NCBI GenBank assembly: GCA_019722365.1
Contig: JADFUC010001534.1
Location: 62,001-126,000, forward strand
Source of the DNA: Lithospermum erythrorhizon
Taxonomy: Eukaryota > Streptophyta > Magnoliopsida > Boraginales > Boraginaceae
Direction: 5' to 3'
DNA length: 64,000 nt
Shown: positions 36,505-50,458 of the stretch, piece by piece
How positions within the stretch are numbered: position 1 is the first letter of the stretch
How the letters are laid out: each line of letters opens with the position of its first letter
Program-made: the position numbers and the translations under genes
The notes under the pieces: generated by a model
Told to the model about the DNA's origin: nothing
Databases searched by the model: none
The model's input: only the letters and a program-made list of their open reading frames with translations

Positions 36505-37363
36505 TATTACCTACCGTAGCTAAATCTATACGGCTACATTATTATGGTTTAGGGACCGATGATTTAGCTTAAAAATTTATTTCAGTAGCTTGAGGGTTAA
36601 ATTCAATGTCTCTTATACGGTTAAATTTATTTCATATATTGATAAGTTTTCATTTTCTTGTGTATCTCTTTGTTTATATATGCGACGACTTTTGTTGGGT
36701 GCTGATCTGTTCAGGAGCTTCCTTGTAATAGTAGAATTTGGTATCTGTGTGGTTGTAATGTGGAGATAGGAAAGAGTTCTTTCTGTTCATGACTGCAGCC
36801 TTGTTTTTCAAACAAAATTATTTTCTGGCTTCATTTAGACTACTCAATATGTATTTCATAAGTTTGTGCATCGTTTACCTCTTGCCTAATGTGGCTAAAT
36901 GTTTCATTGAATTTACTTTATATTCCTTCAAGCACATATGAACCAATCTTGCACAACATAACTATCAGTGAAATTAACTTTGTGTTTCTTTGTAGTGGCG
37001 ATTAGAATGACAAGTAAATACTATCGAAAAGAGTTAATCAAGACTTCTACCTAATTCGCTATCACCCAAAGTTCTCATATTCATGCCTGAAGCTCGATCC
37101 ATGCAGTAAGCTTTTATAAAATATTCTCCCAACAAAAAATACCTCCAGAGGAAATATGTCTTACTTGTGTGTTATATTTACTTGAGGCAAAAAATAAAGT
37201 AGAATACCTCTGACCTCTCCAAAATAAATTTAACACACTTAATCTCCAAAAGGTAGGGGATTAGGTTGATTATAAGTCTAAAATTTAGGAAAGATTTGCA
37301 AAAAATTGACTCAGTTGAATTGTACTATGTTGCCTTCCCGTTGGTTCATATATTTTCAAGGTC
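36505..37363. other. Intergenic DNA, no feature
   Basis: No coding or repeat structure that I can support. Confidence 0.35.
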
Positions 37364-40078
37364 CTAATTTCTAAGGAACAAAATTTTGATCATTTTATCT
37401 CTACTAATTCCATGAACAAGGAAGTTGAAAATGTTTTCACCCCTACAATTCATACGATCTGCTATAAGACACATATATTTATCCCTACCGACCGAATGGA
37501 AATGGGCCAAGGGTTGGAAATCACTTTCCCACCCCACACTCCATAGGGTCAGTAGTATAATAATGAACAAAATTTTTTATTTTGTTGATTGGTACAACCA
37601 ATGCTACATTTCATACGACAGAATCTCCCAACACAATAACGCGTTGTTTCTTTAATTGACAAACACGCCACGAGTCAGTTTCTTATAACGAACAAATGGA
37701 CCACATGTTAGATTTGCATTTTATTACAAATTGAGAAAATAAATGGAGTGTGGGGTGAAAATCATAACGAACAAATATTCCATGTGGTCAATAATATAAG
37801 TTAAAAATTGACACAAATATTTTAAGATAATTAATATTTTACCATGCCTGGGTATTTGTTATTAATATTTGAAATAATATTCAACATAATTAATATAATA
37901 TTCAAGATTCATTATGATATATATTAATAATAAATGGATCATGATAAAGATATTATTAATTGACAAAATTAAAATATAATAACAATGTCCGAACATTGTG
38001 TCAAAATATTAAACTTATTGTTATTATATTTTAATTTTTGTTAACAATAAGTATCATGTATTCATTTTATGTTAATATATATCATAAATTTAATCTTAAA
38101 TTAATTAAGTATATTAATTATGTTGAATTGTTATTACAAAATATTTATATCAACAAATTAGGCCCCAACACGTGTACATGGGTTCAAAATTAAACCCAAC
38201 TCATGGGACGCGTGGTCGGTTGATAAACCGAGCACATGTAGTGTTTTGTTCCACCTTTAACCAACTTGTGTTTTGTTTGGTGGATGAAAAATGTTAAACA
38301 TTCAAATTTAAAAAGTATAAGATAGTAATCGGTATGTTATATTTTTGTACGTTGAAAATTATAACTTTTGATATTGTGATTCGGTATATTATAATTTTAT
38401 GTTTGTTTTAAGATTTGTGAATTTATATTTTTAATTTTTTTAATGATTTGAGAATGTTAAAGTTAGTAATTACAAATAATTATGTTAAACTTATTATTTA
38501 TATGAATGTGGAGAATATTGTGTCAAAAATGTTAAACTTTGTTATTATTTTAATTTTTTGGAGCAATATGTATCACCATGATTTATTTTTTGTTATATAT
38601 TTACAATGAATCTTAAATTTGTCATATATTAATTATGTTGAATTGTTATTAAAAATATATTAATATCAACAAATTAGGCCCAACACGTCGTACATGGGTT
38701 CAAAATTAACCTAACGTGACGAGACTTTCAAGGCTGTCGTCGATAAACCGAGCACATAGGTTGTTTGTTCCAATATTTAACCAACTTGTGTTTCGTTTGG
38801 TGGATGAAAAATGTTAAACATTCAAATTTCAAAAAGTATAAGATAATAATCGGTATGTTATATTTTTGTATGTTGAAAATTATAACTTTTGATATTGTGA
38901 TTCGGTATGTTATAATTTTATGTTTGTTTTAAGATTTGTGAATTTTTTACAATTTGAGAAACTTAAAGTTAGTAATTACAAATAACTATGTTAAACTTAT
39001 TGTTTATATGAATGAAGAATATTAAGTGCCAAAATGTTAAACTTATTGTTATTATATTTTTAATTTTTTAGTAATGTTTTTGGAATGTTAAAGTTAGTAA
39101 TTAGAAATGTTAGGTTATTATGTTAATAAACTTATTTTTTTATATATTTAAAATGTAAAAAATATCGTGTTAATAATGTTAAACTTATCGTTATTATATT
39201 TTTATTTTGTGTTAATATATATCATAATTTATCTTAAATTAATTAAGTATATTAACTATGTTGAATAGTTATTTCAAAATATTGGCTGGGCTAATATCAA
39301 CAAATCGTAACTCCAACGCGCTGCACATAGGTTCATATTAACATGTTGAATAGTTCCTTAAATGTCCAAGTGGTTTTACTTTTAGGCTGGTCAAGAGGTT
39401 TCAATACGTATAAATCATTATGTTGATTGCTTTCTTGTTAATTTTACATATGTTAGATTATTAAAAACTATCAAGTTAGTTTATTAAATTGAGTTATTAA
39501 TGTCGATAATTTATACAAGTGCCATTTTATTTTCCTCGAATTTGTAATACAATGCAAATCTAACGCCAAGGGTCTATTTAGATTCGTTATAGAAACCAAC
39601 TCGCGGGCGTTGCTGGTTCATTAATAGTAGAAACCAATGCATTGTTTGTTGGGTAGTTATGAAACCAACCCATTGAAATGGAACAGTTCTATGGTACCAA
39701 CCAACAATGAACCATTTGTTCGCTATACTACCGACCATATGGAAGCCAGCAAAAGTGTGGAAGTTAACACACATTCCACGCGGTCGGTCAAGCAGGTAAA
39801 TATTTATGTTCTCTTTATATGTACAACGAGTACTGTGAGCGCGGCTGGAATGCTCCAACCTTTTCACACCCATGTCGGGATATTGAGTCGACAAGTGCTG
39901 TGGTCGAAAGCATTTCCAACCCACACTCCATGCGGTCGATTGTTATAAATATTTATATCTTATATTACCGACCATATGAACTGAGGGGTGAAAGTACTTT
40001 CCAACCCACATTCCATACTGTCGATAAAGGTAAAATGATCAAAATTTTGTAACTTAAAAATTTAATCCTTAGAATTAG
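37364..40078. mobile_element. 2.7-kb fold-back element with long inverted arms
   Basis: The left arm (37364-37745) and right arm (39535-40078) are inverted relatives throughout. Matching blocks include CTAATTTCTAAGG, ACAAAATTTTGATCATTTTA, TTTTCACCCCT, CCGACCG-ATGGA followed by GGGTTGGAAAT, GTTTCTATAACGAA, and GTTAGATTTGCAT followed by TATTACAAATT. The arms carry repeated words of the type ACACTCCATGCGGTCG. Between them lie about 1.8 kb of A+T-rich tandem repeats and no protein. Long arms and no coding fit a fold-back or non-autonomous Mutator-like element; the class is not proven, because no clear target-site duplication was found. Confidence 0.65.
37985..39310 (+). repeat. Tandem repeat of about 520 bp inside the fold-back element
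   Basis: Two nearly complete units (about 37990-38505 and 38515-39015) and two shortened ones (about 39017-39085 and 39165-39310) share TGTCAAAATGTTAAACTT, CAACAAATTAGGCCC-AACACG, ATAAACCGAGCACAT, ACCAACTTGTGTTT and TTTGGTGGATGAAAAATG. Non-coding. Confidence 0.8.
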
Positions 40079-41864
40079 TTTTCTCCCTAGTCAACCTTCG
40101 CCAACACACTAGAAAGTCTCAATCATATACACACACTAAAACAAGAAACGGCCATTAAATTACTAAAATACCTCGACTCTAACACTCTCCATGCTTGGGA
40201 AAGCAAAGTAATGTGTTTAATTATTGACATGTTTGATTGAAAACAAGCTTAATTATTCTTCACGATTGTACACACTAATGTTTAATCTTTTATAAGAAAA
40301 CAAACAAAACAATAAATGGTTAGGTATAAAACAATCATAAGATTTGTTCGCTTGTTCCATTACAAACATGGAATAAACTCGCTTCTTTGCTTACAAACAT
40401 ACAAGTAAATTGCTAGTTTGTCATCAAACATGCAAAAAAAAAAAAATCGAGTACACGAAAATATTTAGAAAATGTGGTCTTTATTGATATTGAATCAAAG
40501 TACTACTTATTACATTGTGAAATTTTGTTGGGACTACTTCCAATAATTTGACAAGAAGCGATTTGATGCCTCGCTTGCTTCAAATAACTCAGAAATGGGC
40601 TTATTCAACCAAATAAATAGTGTAACTGGGTAGTGGACAATTCTAGTTTCAACTTCAGTCACACACGTTTTCAGACAAGCCGAAAAAACACTTTCTTAAA
40701 ACTTTAGGAGAATCCCCGACAAATTTAACCGAGATCTATTTCAATAGATATTCGTTATACGTGTGCTACGACGATTTAAAAACTTGATAAAATTTTAATT
40801 AACTTACAAAGAAAGATATTCTCTATCTTATTCCCTACAAAGGTTGGTGAACTATACACCAAGGCGGCCCATTGACATGGCTTCTCTTTTCAAGGTATTT
40901 ATTATTACATCGGGTATTTGTCCTATTAATTTAGATAGAAACTATTGTATGAATTAATTAGTTAGAAAAATAGAATATGAAGAATTGACAAAATAAAAAA
41001 AATATTTACCATCCTTTTACCAATACCAAAACCTATAACCGTGGATGATGTTCCTGCTATTGTTCATAGTTTGAAAACTTTGATTATGCAAAGTTGGGTC
41101 AAGAACAAACCATAATAAAAATTATAGTTTTTATAAACCCGATGTTGTTGAATATGGACGTATTTAAAAGCGAAAAGTCTTTTTACAGCGATATTGTACA
41201 CTAAAAATATTAAGAAATATTAGTATTAAGAAATATTAAAAAATTTCATCATATTCAAAGACCGTGGTTAATATAATTAAGAAATATTATCATGCACTGT
41301 ATTATCAATTTCGAATCATGATACTTTCACAATAAACATGAAATAGTATACTTCATTTGTTAGACTCGATGATCCCAAACGAACAAAAATGATATACGAC
41401 GGAGAAGAAACTAATATTTGCCTACAATTTGAGAAAACAATTTAGAAATAAATTGAACATAATTTAAGAAATATTAACAACAATTAGAGAAATAGTTAAC
41501 AATAATTTGACAATTAACTATTCACTAATACATATAACTTTTCAATACTTCATAATATTTAAGAAATAATTCAATTCAATATGAAAAAAGTTTATTAACA
41601 TAATAATTTCGAATATTTAAGACATAATCGCTATCAACAATTTCAAAAATCAATTTTGGAATTAACAATAATTTGATAATTAATACATAATTTCATAACC
41701 GAATCCTAACAAATAATTTTCGCTTGTTGTCTAATAATCATTTACCGTTTGTTTAACAATAATCACGTGCTCGACCAAGTTGTTTAGATTAACAACTACG
41801 ATGTGCACTAACAATCACCGGATCAATTCGCTAGTATTTTATAATTAATTATTCAATACTTTTA
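40079..41864. other. Intergenic DNA, no gene recognised
   Basis: A+T-rich. A short poly-A run lies at 40434-40445. I looked for coding near 40540-40680 and 40830-40900, where base composition is slightly higher in GC, and found nothing that could be supported. Confidence 0.35.
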
Positions 41865-42100
41865 CGTAATTAATTATTTAATTCATTCTTATGTAATTAA
41901 ATATTTATTTGTCTTATGTAATTAATTCATTCTTATAAATTAATTATTTAATATTTTAAGTATACTCAATTAATTCATTAATTAAATATTTAATTGTCTT
42001 ATGTAATTAATTTATTTTATTCATTATTATGTAATTAATTATTAATATTTATGTAATTAATTATTTACATTTATGTAATTAATTATTAATTCATTCTTTG
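41865..42100. repeat. TATGTAATTAATTATT-type minisatellite
   Basis: Eight or more irregular copies of a 20-30-bp unit built around TATGTAATTAATTATTTA, with variable TTCATTCT insertions. Confidence 0.7.
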
Positions 42101-43099
42101 TGGCTTGGCTAAACAAACAAAGTTATCACACATGCTTATTATCTAACAAACACAAAGTAAATTTGCTTATCACAGAATAAGCATGTAATGAATCTCGCTT
42201 ATCGCAGTAATAAACACTTAATCAATTTAGTTGTATTTATTGTAACGACCGCCTCGAAGCCGTATGCCCGAGAGTCGTTATCAATCTCTAGATATCTCGA
42301 AGCCACCATAATGATGGTTGACACAAAATCACCGCTTGATAACCAATAAAACCTGATAGTTTGATAAAAGTGAAATAGTTCGAAATTTCAAAATGTTTTA
42401 ATGCGAGGTTTAACCATCGTGGCATCGCCTAATCCAAAACCAAAGAGTAAAACTCCATCACATACCAAGTCCCAAAATACTCCACAAAATAGTTTACAAT
42501 TTTTCAACATCCAAAACAAAATATGAAAAACTGAGTACATCAAAAATAATAGAAAAAGATGACTGCCGAGGATCCTAGCCACTCGTCTCTCACCTAGGTA
42601 AAGCCAACGACACTGCGAACAAGGCCGCTCAACGCACCTGTGGTAAGCTCAACAAATTAGTGGAATGTAATCACCCGGATGGTAACTTATCCACATCCGA
42701 ATGAGGTACACAGTAAAAGATATAGACGGAGCGATAAATTTTGGTACACGCATAATAAAAAGAATAAATCAATTATCCACAGCATCATAACAAAATGATC
42801 ATCATCACCTGCCAAACATTGTGTGAGGACTCACCACGCTTGACCCACATGCCATACCCGGTAGATCTCATATCACATAATCAAACGAGTAAAACAGCAT
42901 AAATTCTCAACACAACGTTTATACCACAACAACCATATAATAAACTTATGAAAATGAAACCATAACAATATCACATATAATATTCCATCCTTTTCCCGGC
43001 AGGCTCACCCTTCGAACACCCAACAACATCATATCCTTTCCCCCGGCAGCTCACCATTTGAACAATTCATCATCATATCCTTTTCCCCGCAGTGCCTCA

Positions 43100-45611
43100 G
43101 AATCCACCTCGCCTCGAAGCCCGCACGCCTCGAGGTCGGAAATATCATCAACTCAGATATCCGAGTCACCATATCGACGGGTCGACACGAAAACAAAGAA
43201 AAGAGTTTTCAAAAAATGTAAAATGCTTGGCTACCGAATTTAACCATCGTGGCATTTCTTAATACAAACCCAGCATAACACCTTACAAAAACCAAGTCAC
43301 AAATATTCCACAAATAGTTTACAATTTCTTTCCAAAAACAAATGTAAAAAAAGTACTCGAGTACAACAAAACAAGAAAAAAGGTGATCAGCCGAGGATCC
43401 TAGCTTACACTCTTGTCCCTCACCAAAGTAAATCCACGACACCTACCTAATCCTCGCCGACTCTCACAAAGGCACCTCCTGGCCAATCAAGGTGGGGAAG
43501 AGGTAAGCCTCTAGATACTAGTGAAAACTTAATCACCCGGATGGTAACTTACCCACATCCGAACGAGGTACACAATAAATGATATATACGTAATGATAAG
43601 ATAGATAGATATATTTATATATACACAATGAAAATATACCAATTATCCGCAATCATGTTTTAAAATAAGCATCATTATCAATTATCCAAGGCAATCATAA
43701 CAGAAATAAGCATCATCACTTGCTATTGTCATACTCCGCATTCCTTATATCACAATCAAACGAGTAAAAAAATAGCAAAATTTCACAACCCGACGCTCAT
43801 ACTTCAGCAACAAAAATAAAATAATTTATGATAAGAAACACAATAACATCATATATAACAATTCATCCTTTTCCCGGCAAGCTCACCCTTCGAACACCCA
43901 ACAACAACATATCCTTTTCCCGCAAAGCTCAATCTCGGCTCTAACACCAACATCATCCCAAATACTCCCTCAATTCAACCAATTCACAATTCACACATTA
44001 CAATACCAAACATACAACCATCACACAATAATCTCAATGTAACAACTATGATACATTACACGATACAATACTCCTCAGAGAACCTATACTCCCGCATAAA
44101 TATATAATACGATACGCCCCAAACACAAATATATTCTCGCATACTTAATACACTCAACATAAACATACTCAAAGAACTTTACATTCAAAACAAAAATATA
44201 CTCAAACACGATACACTCCAAATAACTATATCATAATGCATCTAATACAACCACCCTACAAGTCAACATTTCCGCCACAACTATACTACAACACGTTTCA
44301 TAACACGTATTACATTGTCACAACTAATTTACCATATACCATACCAAACATAAATAAGGTAACAAACGCAGCTGATAATCTCCCCACCTTGGCTAAGCAC
44401 TACTCAAAGGCGCCTAAGCAACACCCATCCTCACTGTCTCTCATTCCGAGCGTCCGAATAAACATCCGAAAATATAATTACTACTCGCAACAATTTCAAC
44501 CCTTATCCTAATTCAATTCCTGACTTTTCAACCTATTTTAGTTACAATTTGACAACTTACGTATAGATTGCTAATTATGTTCAATAACAACTACTTATAT
44601 TTAATTTTACCTCACCCGGACTAATCCTATAATCCGCCAATACCTTATCTAACTTACTAACATTTTCAATCGATTTAATCAACCAAATTTCAACTGGCGG
44701 TTAGTTAAGTCAAGCATTATCAACCTCTAATCCTAAGTCCGCTTTACTACTGAATCCACTAAACTAATTTCTTTTCAACATATTTTCTTCCAACAATTTA
44801 TAACTCATAAATCTTTGAAAATAATCAAAATAACATTCCCATAACATATTTATACTATCGACCACATTTTATGAAGTCAACCCAAAATCACCAAAAGTCG
44901 CACCTCGACTATAACATCATTTTCTACTCCAAATATCGCATCATTATCAATTCCTATGTTATAAATTTAAACCTTGACAATACCATTCAATAATATTTCC
45001 TCGTGAAAAAACCTAAGTCAACCCAACATTCCCAAAAAGTCAATCCGCCTCTAAAAATTTAAATCTAATTCTAAACAATTTATATTTCAACTCAATAATA
45101 ACTAATTTACAATCCAAGAATCAATTGAGCAATAAAATTCAAAAAAATACAAAAAGTCAATCTAAAAGTCAACCCGACGACCTCCCCAAAAATATTCAAC
45201 AAGATCGGATTTTTCTTACCTTGAAACGACGAGGACAATGAGGGGAAGCTCTCCCAAAAATTTGAGCCCAAAGCTTCAGCAAAAAAGGAGAAAATCTAAA
45301 AAGAAAAAAAAAATACAAATGAGGGAGAATTGCGTACGCGCGGTCGAGGAAGCGGAGAAAGTAAGAACGGGTTTCTTTGGGGCTCGGGCTTATTCGATAG
45401 CAGTAATCGCTTTCAGCCCAAAAGCCCAAATCGTTAAAATCCGAACGCTTTTATTCGACAACATACCTCTCATTTTAATTTATCTCGGCAACTAACTTAC
45501 TTAACTTTAACATCATCGCACATAAAATACTAAGTGGGAATTTAATTTTATGTAATTAAATTTAATACCCTCCTTAATTTATTTATTAACGAAGCTCATC
45601 GTGTTTTTACA
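43100..45611 (-). repeat. 3' LTR of the inner chromovirus
   Basis: About 2.5 kb, aligned over its whole length with 50459-52972. It contains two units of a short tandem motif (CCTTTTCCCGGCA-GCTCACCCTTCG, about 43865-43935). It ends TTTTTACA next to the element's purine-rich tract. Confidence 0.85.
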
Positions 45612-48600
45612 TTCTACCCATCTTAACAAAAATTCTCGTCCCTCGAAATTCTCAACTCAAAAGCCTACTAAAGGTAAAATCAAAACAACCAAGATCACTA
45701 ACCTCCCACAGCAGTCATGGGTAACGTTCCCTCATATCCTCCCTCGCACTCCCACGCCAAGCCTCTCACTGATGATTCCTCCACAAAACTTTTACCAATT
45801 TCACTTCTTTGTTCCTCAAAGACCTTCTCTTCCTCGATCCAAGATCCTCACCGGTCCCTCCCTCAGAGGTCAAATCTACACCCAGTCATTCGGTCAAACT
45901 CAAGATATGCGATCACCGGCACGCATTTCCTCAAACAAGACACACGGGAACACATCATGAATCTTCCACTCTCTAGGCAAAGCCAAACGTAAGCCATCGC
46001 TTTTCCCACTCGATAAAATTTCAAACGGCCCAATGTACCGGGACTCAACTTCCTCTCTCCGAACCTCATTACACCCTTCCATGGGGATATCTTCTTCAAA
46101 AAATAGCTCGGTCACTCCACTCGAATCCATAAATCTACTCAAGGCCGATCAAGATTTCTTGTTCATCCCAGGCCGTCTCAAATGTTGTTGTATCACTTTT
46201 TACTCTCTATCAACTTCCACCAACTCAAAGCTCCATAATCTTTTCTTTCCCTACCCTTTATTGCAACATATCGGAGTCCTACACCCTCCGCCATACAAAG
46301 CTTCTCGAACGGTACCATCCCAATGCTAGCTTGAAAATCGTTATTATGCTCAACTCCATTTTCGCAACCTCATCCCAACTAATGTGAGAAACTTAACACA
46401 ATAAGTCAGCAAAGATGTCCTCCAACGCTTGAATCGTTTCTCGCATCATCCGTCCGCTTGGAGGATGAAATGCAAGACTAAATGGACCTTCGTCCCCCCA
46501 ACGTGCCTCCCCGAAAGCCTCCCAAAACCCTCAAGCGTTGAACCTCAGATCCCTATCCAAACAATACCTCCCGCACCCCATTTAGTCTCAAAGACCTAGT
46601 CTACGCAGACATCTTGGCCAACTCCTCCGGCCCATCGGTTGCCTTAATAGGTAGAAAATGAGCGGTCTTAGATAGTCTATCCACAATTACCCAAATCCCA
46701 CTATTTCTTTTCTCGAAGCTGGAAGCCCAAACACAAAGTCCATGGTGATGTTCTCCCACGTCCATATATCGTAGCGGTCAGAAAGCAACCCCGCGGAAGG
46801 TTTATGGCCAATCTTGACCTGTTGACAAATCAAACACTTTGCTACAAAATCAGCAATTTCTTTCTTCATTCCCGGCCACCAATAGTTCTCCCTTACTTCA
46901 TACATTTTCGCATTTCCTCCGGATGATATTATACGGCACGCGAGCCTCATCCAAGATCTCCCTTTTTAGGTTGGCAAAGTGGGGCACAACCACTCGCTCT
47001 CCTAACCGCAGAATACCGTCATCGCCCACTGTAAACTCAGATTTACCCGCTTCCCCGATCAAAGTGCCTCGTGACTTGTCATCTTTCTTTGGGCATCTCC
47101 TATTTTATCTAAAGAACACCGGTCTCACCTTCATAGGTACAACAAAGATCCATCACCTCCAACCTCAAAATTCTACTCCCTCTAATCTGCTTCTAGCACT
47201 CCTCTTGCTCCTTCACCTTCCCCTTTTCGCTTAAGGCATCCGCCACTACATTGGCTTTCCCCGGATGATATTCAATCAGCGATCGTAGTCACCGGGGAAC
47301 TGGCCCACCGCCGCCGGCCTCAAATTTAGCTCCCTCCGCGGCGATACTTCAAACTTTGCGGGTCTCTGTGAATATTCTGGCATTGAACCCTACAAGTAGT
47401 GTCTCCAAATTTTTAATGCGAAAAATCGCGGCTAACTCAAGTCACGGGTAGATAATTCTTTTCCTCATGATTCTTCAATTGTCGAGAAGCATACGCTGAC
47501 ACCTTCCCATTCGCTCAATACGCAACCTAACCCCCGATGGGGCACGTTGTACACCACATACCCCTCAAGCCCGACGGTGAGCGCCAACACCGTGATGTAG
47601 TCAATCTCCCTTTCAACAAGAAATGTGCATCACACTCTTCGCCTCAAACAAATGGTACACCCTTCCTCACAACTTGGTCATCGGAGCAAATAACAACGGT
47701 TTGTATGAATCTTTGAAGCCCACCTTTGTGGTCCACACCGACACCTTCGCCCGAGATAACGTGACTCCAAGCAATCAGCATCTTTCCCTCAAAAAAATTC
47801 ACACTTTGAAAACTTTATGCAAAATTCAGAAGATTTTACTTTTCCTCAAATGCTCATCTGTTCCAACTCACTCTTAGAATAGATTAAGATGTCATCAATA
47901 AATACAAATCAATGAACTTATCTAAGAACTCCCGAAAAAACACGATTCATCAGTCATGAAAGCGGCGAGAGCGATTAGTCAACCCAAACGGCATCACCAA
48001 GAACTCATAGTGCCTCGTATCTTGTTCAAACGCCGATTTTGATATCTTAATTTCAATTGGTATCCTCCCGACCTCAAATAAATTTTGAAAAGACCTTCGC
48101 ATCCCCGCTGGTCAAAAGATCATCAACTTTGTGCAACGGGTACCGGGTTCTTAATAGTCACTTTGTCTAACTGTCGAGCAATCAATACAAAGCCTCATCG
48201 CTCCATCCTTCTTCTTGACGAACAACATCGAGCAAATTTCTATGCAGAATAATCTCGCCTTATAAATCTCTTTTTTCCAAATAACTCGCAATCGCGTGGT
48301 TCAACTCGCTGAGCCATTCTCAGACGGTGCCATAGATATCGGAGCTGCTCCCGGTACCACTTCGATCAAAAATTCAGTCTCTCTCTGCTCGAGGTAGTTC
48401 CGCAAATCTTTCGAAACACATCTCGACTCTCACAACCCGACATTTTCAAGCTTAGATCATCTTTCTTCAAGTCCGTTACGCAACTCCCAAATACCCGATA
48501 CATCCCTTTGTTCAACAATCTCTACGAAGCTGAACACCGGTATCACACAGATTTATAAAACTCTCCTCATCTCCAACAACTCGTAATTGGGCTCATATCA

Positions 48601-50162
48601 GCTAGTAAACAATAAATCTCCTTACGGTGACAATTTATTACAAAGATGGTATTTCCAACCAGCCCATTCCCAAGATCAAGTCAAAATTCACTAACTCAAA
48701 GGGTAACAGATCTACTTAATACGGATTATCAACACTTGGGCGGACAATTACTATAAACTCAATTACTCAACCGACCTCCCCACCGGTAAGTCATTATTAT
48801 CAAAGGTAATTTCGTATGTTCATAACTCAAAGATAGCCTTTTAGCAAAAATTCAAAGATATAAGTTAGTCACAAGGCTCCGTAATCAAACAATACGCCGA
48901 GCATCAAGACCATGTAAAGATAGGGCACTGGCCACTCATTCCTGAGTATCCCGTGCCTCCCGCCGCTGCGGATCGCATTAATTTGCCCTCTTCCCGTACA
49001 CCCACTCATATCGCACCGCTACACCTGCCGATCTACCACCAAATCTCGGCCCCCGACTGCTCGCCCAAACCGTCTTTCACTGACTACCTGAGATCCACTC
49101 CTCCCAAATCAGGTCGAACGGAAGTGGTCGCTCTACCTCGTACTCCACGTGAAGAAGGACATACATTTGCAAAATGCCCGGCTGCTGACATCGGAAACAT
49201 GTCACCCTCTCGCGCCGGGATAATCTCGCCTCAGGCTCACCGCCCACACATCGATAACATCAACATGTACATCTGCCGGAACACCCGAAATACCACCGTG
49301 AAAACCACTCATTCGGGAGGTACACGGTATCAACAGAAAGCCCCCTCAAAACTGGGTCGCAATGTGACGTGTACCGAATGGCTCGTCTCCGGCGGTATGC
49401 CGCCGAAAATGCCTTCCAAATCCCTCGCCGGTACGCCCTATACCTCCATTGCCATCGTATATCCTCTCTTTCACCCTAGATTCTCGCTATGTCCCTTCCA
49501 CTCAACGCCGCATTCCTCAATCTGTGAAAACTCAAGCAAGTGAACAAGATGCCTCTCCTAAATCAGAATCTCACCGACTGCAAGCCCCGCAATCCTCCGA
49601 GCCTCCTCGCGGGTACACTCCCCGAATCAACGGCATGTCGATGAACCTCTCCTCATACCCATCTACTGCTCTTCCCCTCACAGATCTCGAACCAACTCCC
49701 TCTCCATCGTATATATATGAGTTCCAAACGTAAATTCTCGCCTAAAAGAGTTCCCCTCGAATCTAACTCCAAGTGATCGCATTTCACCAGAGCCACCAAA
49801 TTCTTTTTTGTGAACATGGTTCCACCAACTCCTAGCTCCTCCCGACAACTGATACATAATAAACTTCACCTTTAACTCATCTCCCAAACCCATAGGTTCA
49901 AACTTATTCTCTAATGCCTCCAAGAATTGATCGCAACCTCCGTGTCGTGCGGCACTAGTAAACTCAAAAAAGGTCCCTTCTTCAGGAAACTGTCTAGTAA
50001 TCTGGTTTGAATCTCCGCCTCGGAGCGCCATTGCCTGCATTGTGCCTCAAGGCTACCCAATCGCCCAAAAATCCTATACTCGATTCTCGGGAATTGCATT
50101 CCTCCTGTGACCTCGGCCGGGTCCACACTCGCCTCACCACATCCCCTTCCTCTAGCCTCCAC
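45612..50162 (-). pseudogene. Chromovirus gag-pol, broken
   Basis: Gag is the best-kept part (minus strand about 49740-50162: FLEALENKFEPM, VKFIMYQLSGGARSWWNHV). The protease retains VLFDYGA in place of VLFDSGA (near 48880). RT shows MLFVKKKDGAMRLCIDCS (about 48180-48235) and the catalytic box FVFIDDILIYS (about 47880-47912) with both Asp residues. RNase H shows ELAAIFRIKN. Integrase shows the HHCC/core stretch NYWWPGMKKEIADFVAKC and CQQVKIGHKPSAG, WENITMDFVFGLP (46690-46900), then SPWKGVMRFGE and SRYIGPFEIL (about 46010-46090). Stops and frameshifts interrupt the frame in most domains, so the element is dead. Confidence 0.85.
45700..45840 (-). pseudogene. Chromodomain remnant at the end of pol
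   Basis: In two frames the minus strand gives RSLRNKEVKLVKVLWRNH and then AWECEEDMRERYP-like residues. These match the second half of the chromodomain that plant chromoviruses carry at the integrase C terminus and use to target heterochromatin. One frameshift separates the halves. Confidence 0.75.
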
Positions 50163-50440
50163 GAGCTCTACTCTAACGCCCGCCCCAGTCTACCCCGCCT
50201 CTTCCAACATCACCCCTACTAACGCTAGCCTCCACTTCTACTCTAGAGCACCTCCTTACCCTTAACGGGTCCCCGTATGATTCGATCTCAAGCAAGAACT
50301 CAACTCTCAGCGGCATCCTCACCGCCTACTTGAAAGAAAAAGAAAATAATTTAGACTCATAAAAGACTACGCATAATAACATTTTACAAAACTTTTGCAT
50401 TTAGGCACACACACCACGTAACCTGGGCTTAAAATGAAAA

Positions 50441-50454
50441 CCTCCGGGATACCA
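50441..50454 (-). other. Chromovirus primer binding site (tRNA-iMet)
   Basis: On the minus strand TGGTATCCCGGAGG lies five bases inside the 5' LTR end. It is complementary to the initiator tRNA-Met 3' end (consensus TGGTATCAGAGC) with a few changes. Confidence 0.75.
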
Positions 50455-50458
50455 TAAT

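Noticed and set aside
39574..39948. Overlapping open frames of about 100 codons on both strands
   Set aside because: They fall in the right arm of the fold-back element and are not conserved as protein in the left arm.
41865..42100. A possible CRISPR-like array
   Set aside because: The units are irregular, A+T-only and without spacers of constant length; this is a plant minisatellite.
48953..49543. A 196-codon plus-strand frame with a zinc-knuckle-like REEGHTFAKC word
   Set aside because: It is antisense to the minus-strand chromovirus gag-pol; the word lacks the first Cys pair and is most likely chance.
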